64,000 bases of DNA, taken from contig JAQXUQ010000016.1 of assembly GCA_029224465.1 (NCBI GenBank), positions 20,291 through 84,290 of the forward strand, read 5' to 3'. The notes beneath the pieces were generated by a model. The model had not been told where the DNA came from and made no database searches. It was given only the letters and a program-made list of their open reading frames with translations. How positions within the stretch are numbered: the stretch's first letter is position 1; each line of letters begins with the position of its first letter. Made by a program: the position numbers and the translations under genes. The stretch comes from Bacillota bacterium (GTDB lineage: Bacteria; Bacillota; Clostridia; Lachnospirales; Lachnospiraceae). Below are positions 16,203-25,169 of this stretch, one piece after another.

Positions 16203-18455
16203 ATGTTAGAGAACAAAGCTTATGAAGGCTTTGAAGGTCGCATCTGGAAACAGGAATGCAATGTCAGAGACTTCATTCAGAATAATTACACCCCTTATGA
16301 CGGGGATGAAAGTTTCCTCGCAGGTCCTACAGAGGCCACGAATAAACTCTGGGGAAAGCTGCAGGAGCTGCAGAAAGAGGAAAGAGAGAAGGGCGGCGTG
16401 CTGGACGAGGAGACCGATGTTGTCTCCGGACTGACAGCTTACGGACCCGGCTACATTGATGAGAGCATGAAGGATCTCGAGCAGATTGTAGGTCTTCAGA
16501 CAGACAAGCCGCTCAAGCGCGCGTTTATGCCTTACGGCGGCATCAAGATGGCGGAAGAGGCATGCGAGATGTATGGATACAAGCCGAATCCGCAGCTGCA
16601 CAAGATTTTTACAGAATATCATAAGACACACAATCAGGCGGTTTTTGATGCCTATACACCGGAGATGCGCGCTGCCAGACACAGTCACATCATTACGGGA
16701 CTTCCGGACACCTATGGCCGCGGACGTATTGTCGGTGACTACAGAAGAGTCGCCCTGTACGGTATCGACCAGCTGATCGCCTGGAAGGAACAGGATAAGG
16801 AATACTGCGGCGACGGAACCATGACCGATGATATCATCCGCCTGCGGGAAGAGCTCTCGGATCAGATCAAGGCTCTGCAGGATATGAAGACCATGGCTGC
16901 GGCGTACGGGTTTGATATTTCGAAGCCTGCGGCAAACGCGAAAGAAGCGGTGCAGTGGCTGTATTTCGGCTATCTTGCCGCAATCAAGACACAGAACGGC
17001 GCGGCGATGTCCGTCGGACGTATCTCCACGTTCCTCGACATTTATATGGAGCGTGACCTGAAGAACGGTGTTTTGACGGAGGAACAGGCGCAGGAACTGA
17101 TCGACCATATGGTCATGAAATTCCGTATGGTGAAGTTCGCGAGAATCCGTTCCTATAACGAGCTGTTTTCCGGCGATCCCGTGTGGGCGACACTCGAAGT
17201 CGCGGGTATCGGCATGGACGGCCGAAGCATGGTAACAAAGAATGATTACCGCTTCCTGCATACGCTTGAGAACATGGGACCGTCTCCGGAGCCGAACCTT
17301 ACCGTTCTGTACAGCTCAAAGCTGCCGTCTGCTTTCAAGAAATATGCCGCGAAGATCTCGATCACGACGTCTTCGATCCAGTATGAAAATGATGATGTCA
17401 TGAAGCCTGTCTGGGGCGACGACTACTCGATCTGCTGCTGCGTATCGGCAACACAGACCGGCAAGGAGATGCAGTTCTTCGGCGCAAGAGCGAATCTCGC
17501 AAAGTGCCTTCTGTACGCAATCAACGGCGGTGTTGATGAGAAGAACGGAAAACAGGTAGGACCTGCTTATAGAAAAATCACCTTGGAATATCTTGATTAT
17601 GATGAAGTCATGGAGCGCTTTGACAAGATGATGGACTGGCTTGCCGGCCTGTATGTCAACATCCTGAACCTGATTCAGTACATGCACGACAAGTACTACT
17701 ATGAAGCAGCCGAAATGGCTCTGATTGATACCGATGTCCGCAGAACCTTCGCGACCGGTATTGCGGGCTTCTCTCATGTGATTGACTCCCTCTCCGCGAT
17801 CAAATACGCGAAGGTCAAGGTGATCCGCGATGAGAACGGCCTCGCGCAGGACTATGAGGTGGAAGGCGACTTCCCCAGATACGGCAATGATGATGACAGG
17901 GCGGACGAGATCGGCGTGTGGCTCCTGCATGAGTTTATTTCCAAGATCAAGAAACACCATACGTACCGCAATTCGGAAGCGACGACTTCGATTCTGACGA
18001 TTACATCGAATGTTGTCTACGGCAAGTACACGGGTAATATGCCGGATGGAAGAAGAGCATGGACCCCGCTGTCACCCGGAGCGAACCCTTCCTATGGCGC
18101 AGAGAAAAACGGGCTTCTGGCATCGCTGAACTCTCTGACGAAACTTCCGTACGAGTGGGCGCTGGACGGCATCTCCAATACGCAGACCATGAATCCTTCC
18201 GCGCTCGGACATGATGAGGAAGAGAGAAAGAATAATCTGGTCAGTGTTCTCGACGGATATTTTGATCAGGGCGCACACCATCTGAATGTCAATGTGTTCG
18301 GCAGGGAAAAACTGATCGACGCGATGGAGCATCCGGAGAAACCCGAATACGCGAACTTCACGATCCGTGTATCCGGCTATGCGGTCAAGTTCATCAGCCT
18401 GACCAGAGAGCAGCAGGAAGACGTCATCGCGAGAACGTTCCACGATCACCTTTAA
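16203..18455 (+). CDS. pflB: Pyruvate formate-lyase (formate C-acetyltransferase)
   Basis: Glycyl-radical enzyme cleaving pyruvate with CoA to acetyl-CoA and formate, 750 aa, the usual length. The active-site cysteine pair lies in [14 protein letters not shown] (about 410), and the glycyl-radical motif RVSGYAVKF has its Gly near residue 723. The ATG at 16203 is chosen because AAAGGAGG lies 6 bases before it. The activase follows 27 bases downstream, so the two form an operon. The upstream region carries two palindromes that could link expression to redox state. Family assignment is secure because both the CC pair and the PFL-type C-terminus are present. Confidence 0.97.
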   Translation: MLENKAYEGFEGRIWKQECNVRDFIQNNYTPYDGDESFLAGPTEATNKLWGKLQELQKEEREKGGVLDEETDVVSGLTAYGPGYIDESMKDLEQIVGLQTDKPLKRAFMPYGGIKMAEEACEMYGYKPNPQLHKIFTEYHKTHNQAVFDAYTPEMRAARHSHIITGLPDTYGRGRIVGDYRRVALYGIDQLIAWKEQDKEYCGDGTMTDDIIRLREELSDQIKALQDMKTMAAAYGFDISKPAANAKEAVQWLYFGYLAAIKTQNGAAMSVGRISTFLDIYMERDLKNGVLTEEQAQELIDHMVMKFRMVKFARIRSYNELFSGDPVWATLEVAGIGMDGRSMVTKNDYRFLHTLENMGPSPEPNLTVLYSSKLPSAFKKYAAKISITTSSIQYENDDVMKPVWGDDYSICCCVSATQTGKEMQFFGARANLAKCLLYAINGGVDEKNGKQVGPAYRKITLEYLDYDEVMERFDKMMDWLAGLYVNILNLIQYMHDKYYYEAAEMALIDTDVRRTFATGIAGFSHVIDSLSAIKYAKVKVIRDENGLAQDYEVEGDFPRYGNDDDRADEIGVWLLHEFISKIKKHHTYRNSEATTSILTITSNVVYGKYTGNMPDGRRAWTPLSPGANPSYGAEKNGLLASLNSLTKLPYEWALDGISNTQTMNPSALGHDEEERKNNLVSVLDGYFDQGAHHLNVNVFGREKLIDAMEHPEKPEYANFTIRVSGYAVKFISLTREQQEDVIARTFHDHL

Positions 18456-18482
18456 TCAGCAGAAACAGGCGAAGGTAAGACA

Positions 18483-19250
18483 ATGACGAAAGGATATATC
18501 AATTCCATCGAAACCTTTGGCGCGGTTGACGGGCCGGGTGTACGCTTCGTTGTCTTTATGCAGGGCTGTGCGATGCGCTGCAAGTACTGCCATAACCCGG
18601 AGACCTGGAAGGTCGCCGGGCCGGCAGCGTCGCAGGGCGGACAAGGGCTGTCCGGGAATGAAGTTACCGTGCGGACACCGGAGGATGTATTTATGCAGGC
18701 CTGCCGGTACCGCAGTTACTGGAAAAACGGCGGCGGCATCACGGTTTCCGGCGGCGAGGCGCTGCTGCAGATTGAATTTGTGACAGAGCTTTTTACACTC
18801 TGCCATGAGAAAGGCATTCACACAGCGCTTGATACATCCGGCAATCCGTTTACAAGAAGCGAGCCGTTCTTTTCAAAGTTTCGGAAGCTGATGGCTGTAA
18901 CCGACCTGTTTATTCTGGATATCAAGCAGATCAACGGGGAAAAACATAAACAGCTGACCGGATGGGACAACAAGAATATCCTCGATATGGCCAGGTACTT
19001 GTCTGATAACGGCAAGGATATGTGGATCCGGCATGTACTGGTGCCGGGCATCACGACGGATGAAGAAGATCTTAAAGAACTCCGGAAATTTCTGGACACG
19101 CTGCAGACAGTGCGCCGCGTGGAAGTGCTGCCGTACCATACGATGGGAATTACCAAGTACGAAAAGCTCGGTATTCCGTATCCGCTTCTTTCGGTGGCGC
19201 CGCCGACGGAGGAAGAGATTCAAAAGGCGGAACATATTTTGAAAGGGTAA
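18483..19250 (+). CDS. pflA: Pyruvate formate-lyase-activating enzyme (radical SAM)
   Basis: Radical SAM enzyme that installs the glycyl radical on PflB, 255 aa. The 4Fe-4S motif CAMRCKYC (CxxxCxxC) is at about 30-37 in FMQGCAMRCKYCHNPETW. GGITVSGGEALLQ is the SAM-binding GGE motif. The protein is short and has no inserted ferredoxin-like cluster, as expected for a PFL activase rather than activases of other glycyl radical enzymes. It is directly downstream of pflB with GAAGG before the ATG. Confidence 0.96.
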   Translation: MTKGYINSIETFGAVDGPGVRFVVFMQGCAMRCKYCHNPETWKVAGPAASQGGQGLSGNEVTVRTPEDVFMQACRYRSYWKNGGGITVSGGEALLQIEFVTELFTLCHEKGIHTALDTSGNPFTRSEPFFSKFRKLMAVTDLFILDIKQINGEKHKQLTGWDNKNILDMARYLSDNGKDMWIRHVLVPGITTDEEDLKELRKFLDTLQTVRRVEVLPYHTMGITKYEKLGIPYPLLSVAPPTEEEIQKAEHILKG

Positions 19251-19308
19251 GCCAGGTACGGTTTTGTTTTTCCGGATTTTACCCGCGGCTGAATAAAAGA
19301 TGATAAAG

Positions 19309-19359
19309 AAAAGGTGCAGAGGACATGGCATGGAAAATACCGTGTCTCCTGCACCTTTT
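19309..19359. terminator. Bidirectional terminator between pflA and the permease gene
   Basis: AAAAGGTGCAG (19309-19319) pairs with CTGCACCTTTT (19349-19359), and GGACATGG with CCGTGTCT inside. The arms give an A-run on one side and a U-run on the other, serving both converging genes. Confidence 0.75.
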
Positions 19360-19374
19360 GCGTACAAGAAATGT

Positions 19375-20643
19375 TTAGTGCCAGACAAACCAGATGAAGA
19401 GATAGCCTGCCGTGACAGCGACCAGCGTGAAAGGAACGCCGATTCTTACGAATTCTTTCATCGAAACATCATGACCGTCTTTGAACAGAATTCCGATTGC
19501 CGTGATATTGGCGGACGCGCCGACCGGCGTCAGATTGCCGCCCAGCGTTGCCCCGGAAAGGAGACCGAAGTAAAGGAGATAGGGATCCATATTCATAGCG
19601 GCGGCAACGCCCTGAATAACAGGCAGCATCGTCGCGACATACGGAATATTGTCGATGAACGCGGAGATCGCGACGGAACCCCAGACGATGATCGAATACA
19701 GAAGGAACAGATTGTTTCCGCCAACGCCCGCGATCCAGTCCGCGACATCATCGATGACACCGACGTTCCGGATACCGGCGATGACGATGAAAAGCGAAGC
19801 CAGAAGAACAATTGTCTGCAGATCTACCGACTTCAGAGCATGCGCGGAATCCTGAAAGCTCTGATAATGCACCGCGTTCCTGATGATGCAGATCAGCGCG
19901 ATGATACAGCAGATCACACCGTTGGTGATATCCGGCTTTCCGGGGATAAAAGAAGCAATAATCAGCGTTACAACGACCGCGAGCAGCATGACCGTCGGAA
20001 AATAATCTTCGACGGTTGTGAAGACGTCCGCGGAAACGGGTTGCTTTTCCCTGCGGAAGACCAGCATCATGACGGGAATCGTTGCGAGCGCGCCCAGTTC
20101 AACGGCGAAGAAGATGCCGGGCCTGCCGTTCAACCAGAAGAAATTCGTGAAATCCATCTTTGCGTAGGCACCCAGCATGATCGAAGTTGTATCTCCGACC
20201 AGCGTTGCGGCGCCCTGCAGATTGGAAGAAACTGCGATGGACAGGATCATCGGCACGGGGTTGATTTTCAGCTTCTTGCAGACGGCCATGCCGACCGGCG
20301 CGACCATGAGAACAGTTGCCACATTATCGATGAAAGCGGAAATAATCCCGGCGAAAAGGGACATGAAGATTGTAACCCACATGACGTTCGGGGCTTTGTC
20401 CAGAAGATAGTCGGCGATTTTGTTCGGCATTTTCGACTCGATGAAGAAGTCGACGACGACCATGGTGCCGGAAATCATCATGAGTACGTTCCAGTCGATG
20501 GCGGAGGGAATGCCGGCAAGCGGAGATATACCTGCGGCGGCAAAGATGACCGCGGTGATCGCCGCGACGTAAGTGCGCCACTTCGGACGGATAATCATGA
20601 TAGTGTACATCGCTACAAAGAGGATAATTGCTGCAAGTTTCAA
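19375..20643 (-). CDS. ArsB/NhaD-family (ion transporter superfamily) permease
   Basis: Integral membrane transporter of 422 aa with about 11-12 hydrophobic helices. Two internally repeated regions share the pattern SAFIDN (SAFIDNVATVLMVAP about 105, SAFIDNIPYVATMLP about 315) and GATLVGDTTS / GATLGGNLTPVGASAN. These are hallmarks of the ArsB/NhaD/CitM superfamily re-entrant loops. Family members export arsenite or Na+, or import carboxylates; no arsR or arsC lies nearby, so substrate is open and Na+/H+ antiport or dicarboxylate transport are both possible. The start is TTG at 20643, with AGGAAAGGA about 7 bases upstream on the minus strand. Confidence 0.88.
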   Translation of the reverse strand: MKLAAIILFVAMYTIMIIRPKWRTYVAAITAVIFAAAGISPLAGIPSAIDWNVLMMISGTMVVVDFFIESKMPNKIADYLLDKAPNVMWVTIFMSLFAGIISAFIDNVATVLMVAPVGMAVCKKLKINPVPMILSIAVSSNLQGAATLVGDTTSIMLGAYAKMDFTNFFWLNGRPGIFFAVELGALATIPVMMLVFRREKQPVSADVFTTVEDYFPTVMLLAVVVTLIIASFIPGKPDITNGVICCIIALICIIRNAVHYQSFQDSAHALKSVDLQTIVLLASLFIVIAGIRNVGVIDDVADWIAGVGGNNLFLLYSIIVWGSVAISAFIDNIPYVATMLPVIQGVAAAMNMDPYLLYFGLLSGATLGGNLTPVGASANITAIGILFKDGHDVSMKEFVRIGVPFTLVAVTAGYLFIWFVWH

Positions 20644-20865
20644 ATCAAGGTCCTTTCCTGTGTATTATTCACTGCGGCGGGACTGGAAAATGCCCGCTGC
20701 GTAATGACATAATTATATAAGGCAGCACAGGAAAAAACAAATTCAGCCGGTTCAAAATTTTGCGGATATTTTTGTTTTCCATTGCAGCATTTCTGCAGAT
20801 ATTACGTCTATACAGGCAGAACGGATGACAAGCGGTCCCGTTCAAAGGGAAAGGCGCCTTGATTT

Positions 20866-21426
20866 ATGAATGATGAACAGATCGTAAATCTGTACTGGGC
20901 GCGGGATGAAGCCGCGATCAGGCAGACAAAAGACCAGTACGGAAGCTACCTTACAGTCATTGCCGCCAATGTTCTTTCAAACCGGCAGGACGAGGAGGAG
21001 TGCGTGAACGACACGTATCTGCGTGCATGGAATTCCATGCCGTCGGACCGGCCGCGCAGCCTTGCGGCATATCTGGGCAGGATCACCAGAAATCTTGCCA
21101 TCGATATGTACAGAAAACGGCATACTGCAAAACGCGAAGGCAGCACTTACGAAGCTTCGCTCGAAGAGCTCGCGGAGTGTGTCGGGACGCAGGATCCTGC
21201 AGAAGCGCGGCTGGCCGCGGCTGCGCTTGGAGAAGCGATATCGGCTTATTTGCGCAGTCTCGATCAGCAGAAAAGGCAGATCTTCATCAGCCGGTATTTC
21301 TTTCTCGACAATTGCGCGGATATCGCGGACAAGGCGGGAATCCCGGAAGGAAGCGTCCGCAGCATTCTCTCCAGAACGAGAAAAGGACTGAAAAATTATC
21401 TGGAAAAGGAGGGCTTCGTTATATGA
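20866..21426 (+). CDS. ECF-type RNA polymerase sigma factor
   Basis: 186-aa sigma-70 family member with region 2 (about 10-85: ECVNDTYLRAWNSMP and the RITRNLAIDMYRKRH helix) and region 4 (about 125-180: helix-turn-helix NCADIADKAGIPEGSVRSILSRTRKGL). There is no region 1 or 3. It overlaps the next gene by ATGA, the classic arrangement of an ECF sigma with its membrane-bound regulator. The Shine-Dalgarno is weak (GGGAAAGG about 14 bases upstream). Signal and regulon unknown. Confidence 0.93.
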   Translation: MNDEQIVNLYWARDEAAIRQTKDQYGSYLTVIAANVLSNRQDEEECVNDTYLRAWNSMPSDRPRSLAAYLGRITRNLAIDMYRKRHTAKREGSTYEASLEELAECVGTQDPAEARLAAAALGEAISAYLRSLDQQKRQIFISRYFFLDNCADIADKAGIPEGSVRSILSRTRKGLKNYLEKEGFVI

Positions 21427-22334
21427 AACAGGAGGGCGCAAGGCGCCTTTTGGATGCCGTCGGTGAGATTGATGAAGACCTGATCGAAGAAACCGCACGC
21501 TTCCGGCAGAGGTCGTCCGCACGGCAGATGTCACCACAAAAGCCCGGCAAAACTGCAAACAGGCGAAGAACTGTGACCATACTGGTTACACTTTCGGCAG
21601 CAGCACTGATTGCGCTAACCGTCTTCCGGTTCACCGGAGAGTTTTCAAGACCAGCCGGAGTTTCTTCAGGAACCGCGCCGGCAGCCGCGGAGGAGGCGCC
21701 GGCATTCTACGGAGCAGACACTTCCGGCGATGCCGCGATGAAAAAGAGCGCGGACAACACGCAGAAACCGGCCGCAGCATCTGCCGGGGCGCCGGAGTCC
21801 GCGGCTGCAGTCCGGCAGTATGAAATCCGCGCAGCGGATGATCAGAACGGGATAAGTAAGGCGTATCTTGTAGCATCATCCTTCGAAGGAACGGTCTCTT
21901 CCGAAACAGACGGCAGCATGCAGGAAAGAGCTGCAGCCGAGGCAGCCGCTCTGAATACGGTTACTTTTCACGTGAGCGGGCTTCTTCTTCCAAATGGCAA
22001 CACAGGTTCCTATCAGGTGCGCGTCATGGCGGAAAGCGGGGAGACGGTACAGGCGGTAGAAAACGGTGCGGCAGCCGAGAAAGAGAAATCCTATGAATTT
22101 TCAGCGGGGGGACAGAAATATCAGGCGCTGATCAGCGCGTCGTCCCTTTCGGAAAAGGCGGAAAGATTTACGGTGAAAGCGGGTAGTGATGCACTCAAGG
22201 ACATCGTGATTTATGTGCAGGACATCCGTGAAACCGATGAAAACGGAGAGAGGGCAGACAGCAGCATAACGTATCAGGACATTTTGTCCGACAGCGGTTT
22301 CTGGGAGACGTTATCCATCACAAAAGCGGAATAA
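21423..22334 (+). CDS. Putative membrane-anchored anti-sigma factor
   Basis: 303 aa. A short cytoplasmic N-terminus (about 1-50; acidic helix LLDAVGEIDEDLIEE, then a basic stretch) leads into one membrane helix (VTILVTLSAAALIALTVF, about 50-67) and an extracytoplasmic domain of about 235 residues, of which the first 60 are low-complexity Ala/Pro/Glu. The folded remainder (about 135-300) is not recognised. Role as anti-sigma is inferred from the four-base overlap with the ECF sigma gene and the topology; no zinc-binding HxxxCxxC motif is present, so it is not of the ZAS type. The start ATG at 21423 overlaps the sigma stop. Confidence 0.75.
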   Translation: MKQEGARRLLDAVGEIDEDLIEETARFRQRSSARQMSPQKPGKTANRRRTVTILVTLSAAALIALTVFRFTGEFSRPAGVSSGTAPAAAEEAPAFYGADTSGDAAMKKSADNTQKPAAASAGAPESAAAVRQYEIRAADDQNGISKAYLVASSFEGTVSSETDGSMQERAAAEAAALNTVTFHVSGLLLPNGNTGSYQVRVMAESGETVQAVENGAAAEKEKSYEFSAGGQKYQALISASSLSEKAERFTVKAGSDALKDIVIYVQDIRETDENGERADSSITYQDILSDSGFWETLSITKAE

Positions 22335-22361
22335 CAGCGACAGGAAAGGAGAAAACACAAG

Positions 22362-23135
22362 ATGAAGAAAAGAGTGATTGTAACAGCAATTCTGGCAGCA
22401 GTGGCGCTCGCAGCGGCAGGCTGCGCGGAGACGGCAGAGCAGGTGAAGGAATCCGGGGCTGCGATCACGGCGCAGGCGGCTTCTCCGGCAGACGCGCAGG
22501 TGTCCGGCAATACCGTTACGGTGACCGCGAAAGGCTCGGTCAGGGAAACACCGGACATGGCGGCCATTTCGCTTGGCATCACCACGAACGAAAGTTCCGC
22601 GGAAAAAGCGCAGAAAAAGAATACCGAATCGGTCAACAAGGTCAAAGAGAAGCTGAAAGCTCTTGGCGTAGAGGAAAAGAGTCTTCAGACCAGCGGGTAC
22701 GACATCTACCCGCAGTATGATTACAATTCGAATAAAATCACATCGTATCAGGTAACAACAACACTGACGGTTTCCGACCAGAAGATCGCGGATACCGGAA
22801 GGCTTATTACTGAGGCGGTCGCTGCCGGCGCCAACAACATCAACAGCGTGACCTATACCTGCAGCACCTACGATGAGAAATATCAGGAAGCCCTGCAGGC
22901 GGCTGTCAGCGCCGCGAAGGAGAAGGCGCAGGTTCTTGCGGAAGCTGCCGGAAAGACGCTTGGAGAGCCGTCCGTTCTCGTTGAGGGTTATCAGGATACT
23001 TCCGCACAGTATGATCCGACCGTCAGCGGGAAAACAATGGCCATGGCATCCGCGGAAGCCGAAGACAGCATGCAGATGGAGCCCGGCCAGATGAGTATCG
23101 ACGCCAATGTAACCGTAACGTACAGCATGCAGTAA
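22362..23135 (+). CDS. SIMPL-domain (DUF541) lipoprotein
   Basis: 257-aa lipoprotein: signal peptide MKKRVIVTAILAAVALAA with lipobox AAGC (Cys about 21), a short spacer and a SIMPL/DUF541 domain (about 48-257). The domain begins with VTVTAKGSVRETPDMAAISLGITT, the usual opening of the family, and ends with a VTVTYSMQ strand. SIMPL proteins are periplasmic or surface-exposed, some linked to oxidative stress, but the biochemical role is unknown. AGGAAAGGAG precedes the ATG. It is third in the ECF sigma operon and may be a target or sensor partner. Confidence 0.88.
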   Translation: MKKRVIVTAILAAVALAAAGCAETAEQVKESGAAITAQAASPADAQVSGNTVTVTAKGSVRETPDMAAISLGITTNESSAEKAQKKNTESVNKVKEKLKALGVEEKSLQTSGYDIYPQYDYNSNKITSYQVTTTLTVSDQKIADTGRLITEAVAAGANNINSVTYTCSTYDEKYQEALQAAVSAAKEKAQVLAEAAGKTLGEPSVLVEGYQDTSAQYDPTVSGKTMAMASAEAEDSMQMEPGQMSIDANVTVTYSMQ

Positions 23136-23228
23136 ATTCGATACATGAACGCAATGCAATACGAGGGCAGCCTGCAAATTTGTCCTGAATATTCATGCAG
23201 TTCGGAAGGTATTGCATTAGAACGAAAA

Positions 23229-23247
23229 GTGCGTCCGTCGGACGCAC
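23229..23247 (+). terminator. Short hairpin downstream of the SIMPL gene
   Basis: Perfect 8-bp stem GTGCGTCC (23229-23236) / GGACGCAC (23240-23247) with a 3-nt loop. No U-run follows, so termination may depend on the next hairpin at 23259. Confidence 0.4.
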
Positions 23248-23258
23248 CGCGCAAAAGG

Positions 23259-23298
23259 AAAGGGGAGGCTGCAGATGCAGTCTCCCCTTTCTTTTGCA
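23259..23298. terminator. Bidirectional terminator between SIMPL gene and asnB
   Basis: AAAGGGGAG (23259-23267) pairs with CTCCCCTTT (23282-23290). On the plus strand TTTCTTTT follows; on the minus strand the arm is followed by CCTTTTG. It serves both convergent genes. Confidence 0.75.
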
Positions 23299-23300
23299 GC

Positions 23301-24884
23301 TTATTGTCCGGAAGCTCCGTAGTTGGCAAGAACGCGGGCGGAAGGATCGTTGACATCGCAGCCCTTCCAGCTCTTGTTCGGCATCCAGAATGCCGGGATC
23401 ATCTGACCCTGCCCCGGATAATATTTTTCGAAAATCTCGCGGTAGAGCAGCGATTCTTTTGTAAACGGCATCGCGTGCGGATACAGCTTGCGGCGCTTCT
23501 CATATTCCTCATCTGTATACAGAGACTCCGCGTATTCGATCAGATCATTGCGCAGAGAGTGGCCGACTGCATCGGAAAAGGCGGCCTTCTCACGCATCAG
23601 AATATTTCTCGGAATCAGCTCGTCTGCCTCAAACGCATGCCGGAGAAGGTATTTACCGATGCCGTAGGTGTTCATCTTCTTTTCCGGATTAATGTGCATG
23701 ACATAATCGACAAAATCCAGATCGCCGAACGGTACGCGCGCCTCGAGCGAATTTACGGAAATGCAGCGGTCTGCCCGCAGCACATCGTATACATTGATTT
23801 CACGGATACGTTTTTCGGCTTCCTTCTGAAAAGCGTCGGGGGAAGGAGCAAAATCCGTATATTTATAACCGAAGAGCTCGTCGGAAATCTCGCCGGTCAG
23901 GATGACACGGATGTTCGTGTTTTCATGAATCCACTTGCAGACAAGATACATGCCGATCGAAGCGCGGACCGTCGTGATATCAAAGGTGCCGAGAGCCGCT
24001 ATGACAGGCTCGAGCGCGTTTATGACATCGTCTCTCGTGATGATGACTTCATGGTGGTTGGAACCGATATAGGCAGCGACTTCACGCGCGTATTTCAGAT
24101 CGATGGCGTCAATGTCCATACCGATCGAGAAGGTTTCGAGCGGCTTCTTCATGAGCTTCGCGGCAGCCCCGCACACAAGCGAGGAATCCAGACCGCCGGA
24201 AAGCAGATAACCGATCGGCGCGTCCGCGTCCAGACGCTTCTGAATGCCGCACAGAAGCTTGTCGTGAATGTTTTTGCAGATTTCCGGAAGATCGTCGTCC
24301 AGATACCGGTCAACCTTCGAAGGATCTTTGTAAGTATGGAACTCGCCGTCCGCGTAATAGCATCCGGGAGGGAACGGGAAAATCTTCGCGCAGGTACCGA
24401 CCAGGTTCTTCGGCTCGGAGGCGAAGACGATGGTTCCTTCCGCGTCATATCCGTAATATAAAGGCCGAATGCCGATCGGGTCTCTCGCGGCAATATATTC
24501 TCCGGTGCTGCCGTCGTAGATGATCAGCGCGAACTCCGCATCCAGCACACGGAACATGGAAACACCAAGTTCCTCATAAAGAGGAAGCAGAATTTCACAG
24601 TCGGATTCGGAACGGAAAGTATAACCCTTGCCGCAGAGGTATTCACGGATCGGGCGGAAGCCGTAGATTTCACCGTTGCATACGCAGTAATTTCCATTAT
24701 ATTCGAAGGGCTGCATGCCCGCCTCGGTCAGGCCCATGATCGAGAGGCGGTTGAATCCCAGATACCCGTCCCCGGTCTTCATGATCCGGGACATATCCGG
24801 TCCTCTGGAAATTGTCTTGGCGAGCATCGCCTGCATCGCTTCATATGATGCAGGCTTGCCGCAGTAGCCTAGAATGCTGCACAT
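23301..24884 (-). CDS. asnB: Asparagine synthase (glutamine-hydrolysing)
   Basis: Makes Asn from Asp, ATP and glutamine, 527 aa. The N-terminal class II glutaminase starts MCSILGYCG, so Cys2 becomes the catalytic N-terminus; NGEIYGF (about 70) and SDCEILL follow. The C-terminal synthetase has the PP-loop LSGGLDSSLV (about 229-238). The length matches E. coli-type AsnB. AGGAGGAGGA precedes the ATG. It is divergent from glnN across 354 bases that hold overlapping control elements, including a large hairpin in this gene's own leader and a shared palindrome between the two promoters. Confidence 0.97.
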   Translation of the reverse strand: MCSILGYCGKPASYEAMQAMLAKTISRGPDMSRIMKTGDGYLGFNRLSIMGLTEAGMQPFEYNGNYCVCNGEIYGFRPIREYLCGKGYTFRSESDCEILLPLYEELGVSMFRVLDAEFALIIYDGSTGEYIAARDPIGIRPLYYGYDAEGTIVFASEPKNLVGTCAKIFPFPPGCYYADGEFHTYKDPSKVDRYLDDDLPEICKNIHDKLLCGIQKRLDADAPIGYLLSGGLDSSLVCGAAAKLMKKPLETFSIGMDIDAIDLKYAREVAAYIGSNHHEVIITRDDVINALEPVIAALGTFDITTVRASIGMYLVCKWIHENTNIRVILTGEISDELFGYKYTDFAPSPDAFQKEAEKRIREINVYDVLRADRCISVNSLEARVPFGDLDFVDYVMHINPEKKMNTYGIGKYLLRHAFEADELIPRNILMREKAAFSDAVGHSLRNDLIEYAESLYTDEEYEKRRKLYPHAMPFTKESLLYREIFEKYYPGQGQMIPAFWMPNKSWKGCDVNDPSARVLANYGASGQ

Positions 24885-24950
24885 GGAATCCTCCTCCTCA
24901 TCCGGCCGGCGCTCCGGCGGACAATGTACGTTGTACTTTCTTTAATAAAT

Positions 24951-25049
24951 GTACATACAAACGCGGCAGAGAGCCGCATCCACCAACGGAGGGCACATAA
25001 ATGCTGCCCGCAGGGTGGAAAGCGACGTCTCTGCCGCGTTTGTATGTAC
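24951..25049 (-). repeat. 99-nt foldback with perfect 22-bp arms in the asnB leader
   Basis: Bases 24951-24972 are the exact reverse complement of 25028-25049. Inside, TCCACC (24979-24984) can pair with GGGTGGA (25013-25019) and GGGCA (24991-24995) with TGCCC (25005-25009), so the whole 99 nt folds into one long interrupted hairpin. With the predicted asnB promoter (-10 at 25066-25071) the transcript starts about 10 bases before it, placing the hairpin at the 5' end of the asnB mRNA. No clear U-run follows it on the asnB strand. No target-site duplication is seen, which argues against a recent mobile element. Confidence 0.8.
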
Positions 25050-25065
25050 TTGCTTTATGGAAGGC

Positions 25066-25094
25066 ATTATGACGCTCTCCCGGCGACTTGTCAA
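25066..25094 (-). promoter_or_regulatory. Predicted asnB promoter
   Basis: On the minus strand TTGACA (25094-25089), 17-bp spacer, CATAAT (25071-25066). Good match to a sigma-A promoter reading toward asnB. Confidence 0.65.
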
Positions 25095-25107
25095 GCCTAT
25101 TGCATTA

Positions 25108-25117
25108 TTGTATACAA
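25108..25117. promoter_or_regulatory. TTGTATACAA palindrome between the asnB and glnN promoters
   Basis: 10-bp perfect palindrome 13 bp from the asnB -35 and 5 bp from the glnN -35, so a protein here could govern both. The same ten bases recur upstream of pyrG (48919-48928). The GT-N2-AC core fits GntR-family operators, but no such regulator is encoded in the window. Confidence 0.55.
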
Positions 25118-25122
25118 AAGTC

Positions 25123-25151
25123 TTGACAGGCAGGAAGCCATGTGATAAAAC
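25123..25151 (+). promoter_or_regulatory. Predicted glnN promoter
   Basis: TTGACA (25123-25128) followed by TGTGATAAAAC; the -10 is either GATAAA (25144-25149, 15-bp spacer, extended TG) or TAAAAC (25146-25151, 17-bp spacer). It points at glnN, with the leader terminator immediately downstream. Confidence 0.55.
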
Positions 25152-25169
25152 CAGTTGCATGAAGCAAAG

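Noticed and set aside
19300..20712. 470-aa plus-strand frame across the permease gene
   Set aside because: Highly charged Asp/Arg/His-rich composition with no fold, exactly opposite a convincing membrane permease; shadow frame.
23145..24461. 438-aa plus-strand frame opposite asnB
   Set aside because: Covers asnB on the other strand, starts across a terminator and has no recognisable motif.
25011..25027. T-box-like AGGGTGG followed by GCG in the asnB-glnN gap
   Set aside because: It resembles the start of the T-box antiterminator consensus but reads toward glnN, lacks a specifier stem, and the bases are explained by pairing inside the foldback.
24951..25049. Miniature transposable element with terminal inverted repeats
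   Set aside because: No target-site duplication is seen and no second copy occurs in the window; position within the asnB leader favours a regulatory hairpin.
25155..25167. TTGC-ATGAA-GCAA as the first hairpin of an ANTAR twin-hairpin motif
   Set aside because: The loop has five bases rather than six and the predicted transcription start would cut it; kept only as a note.
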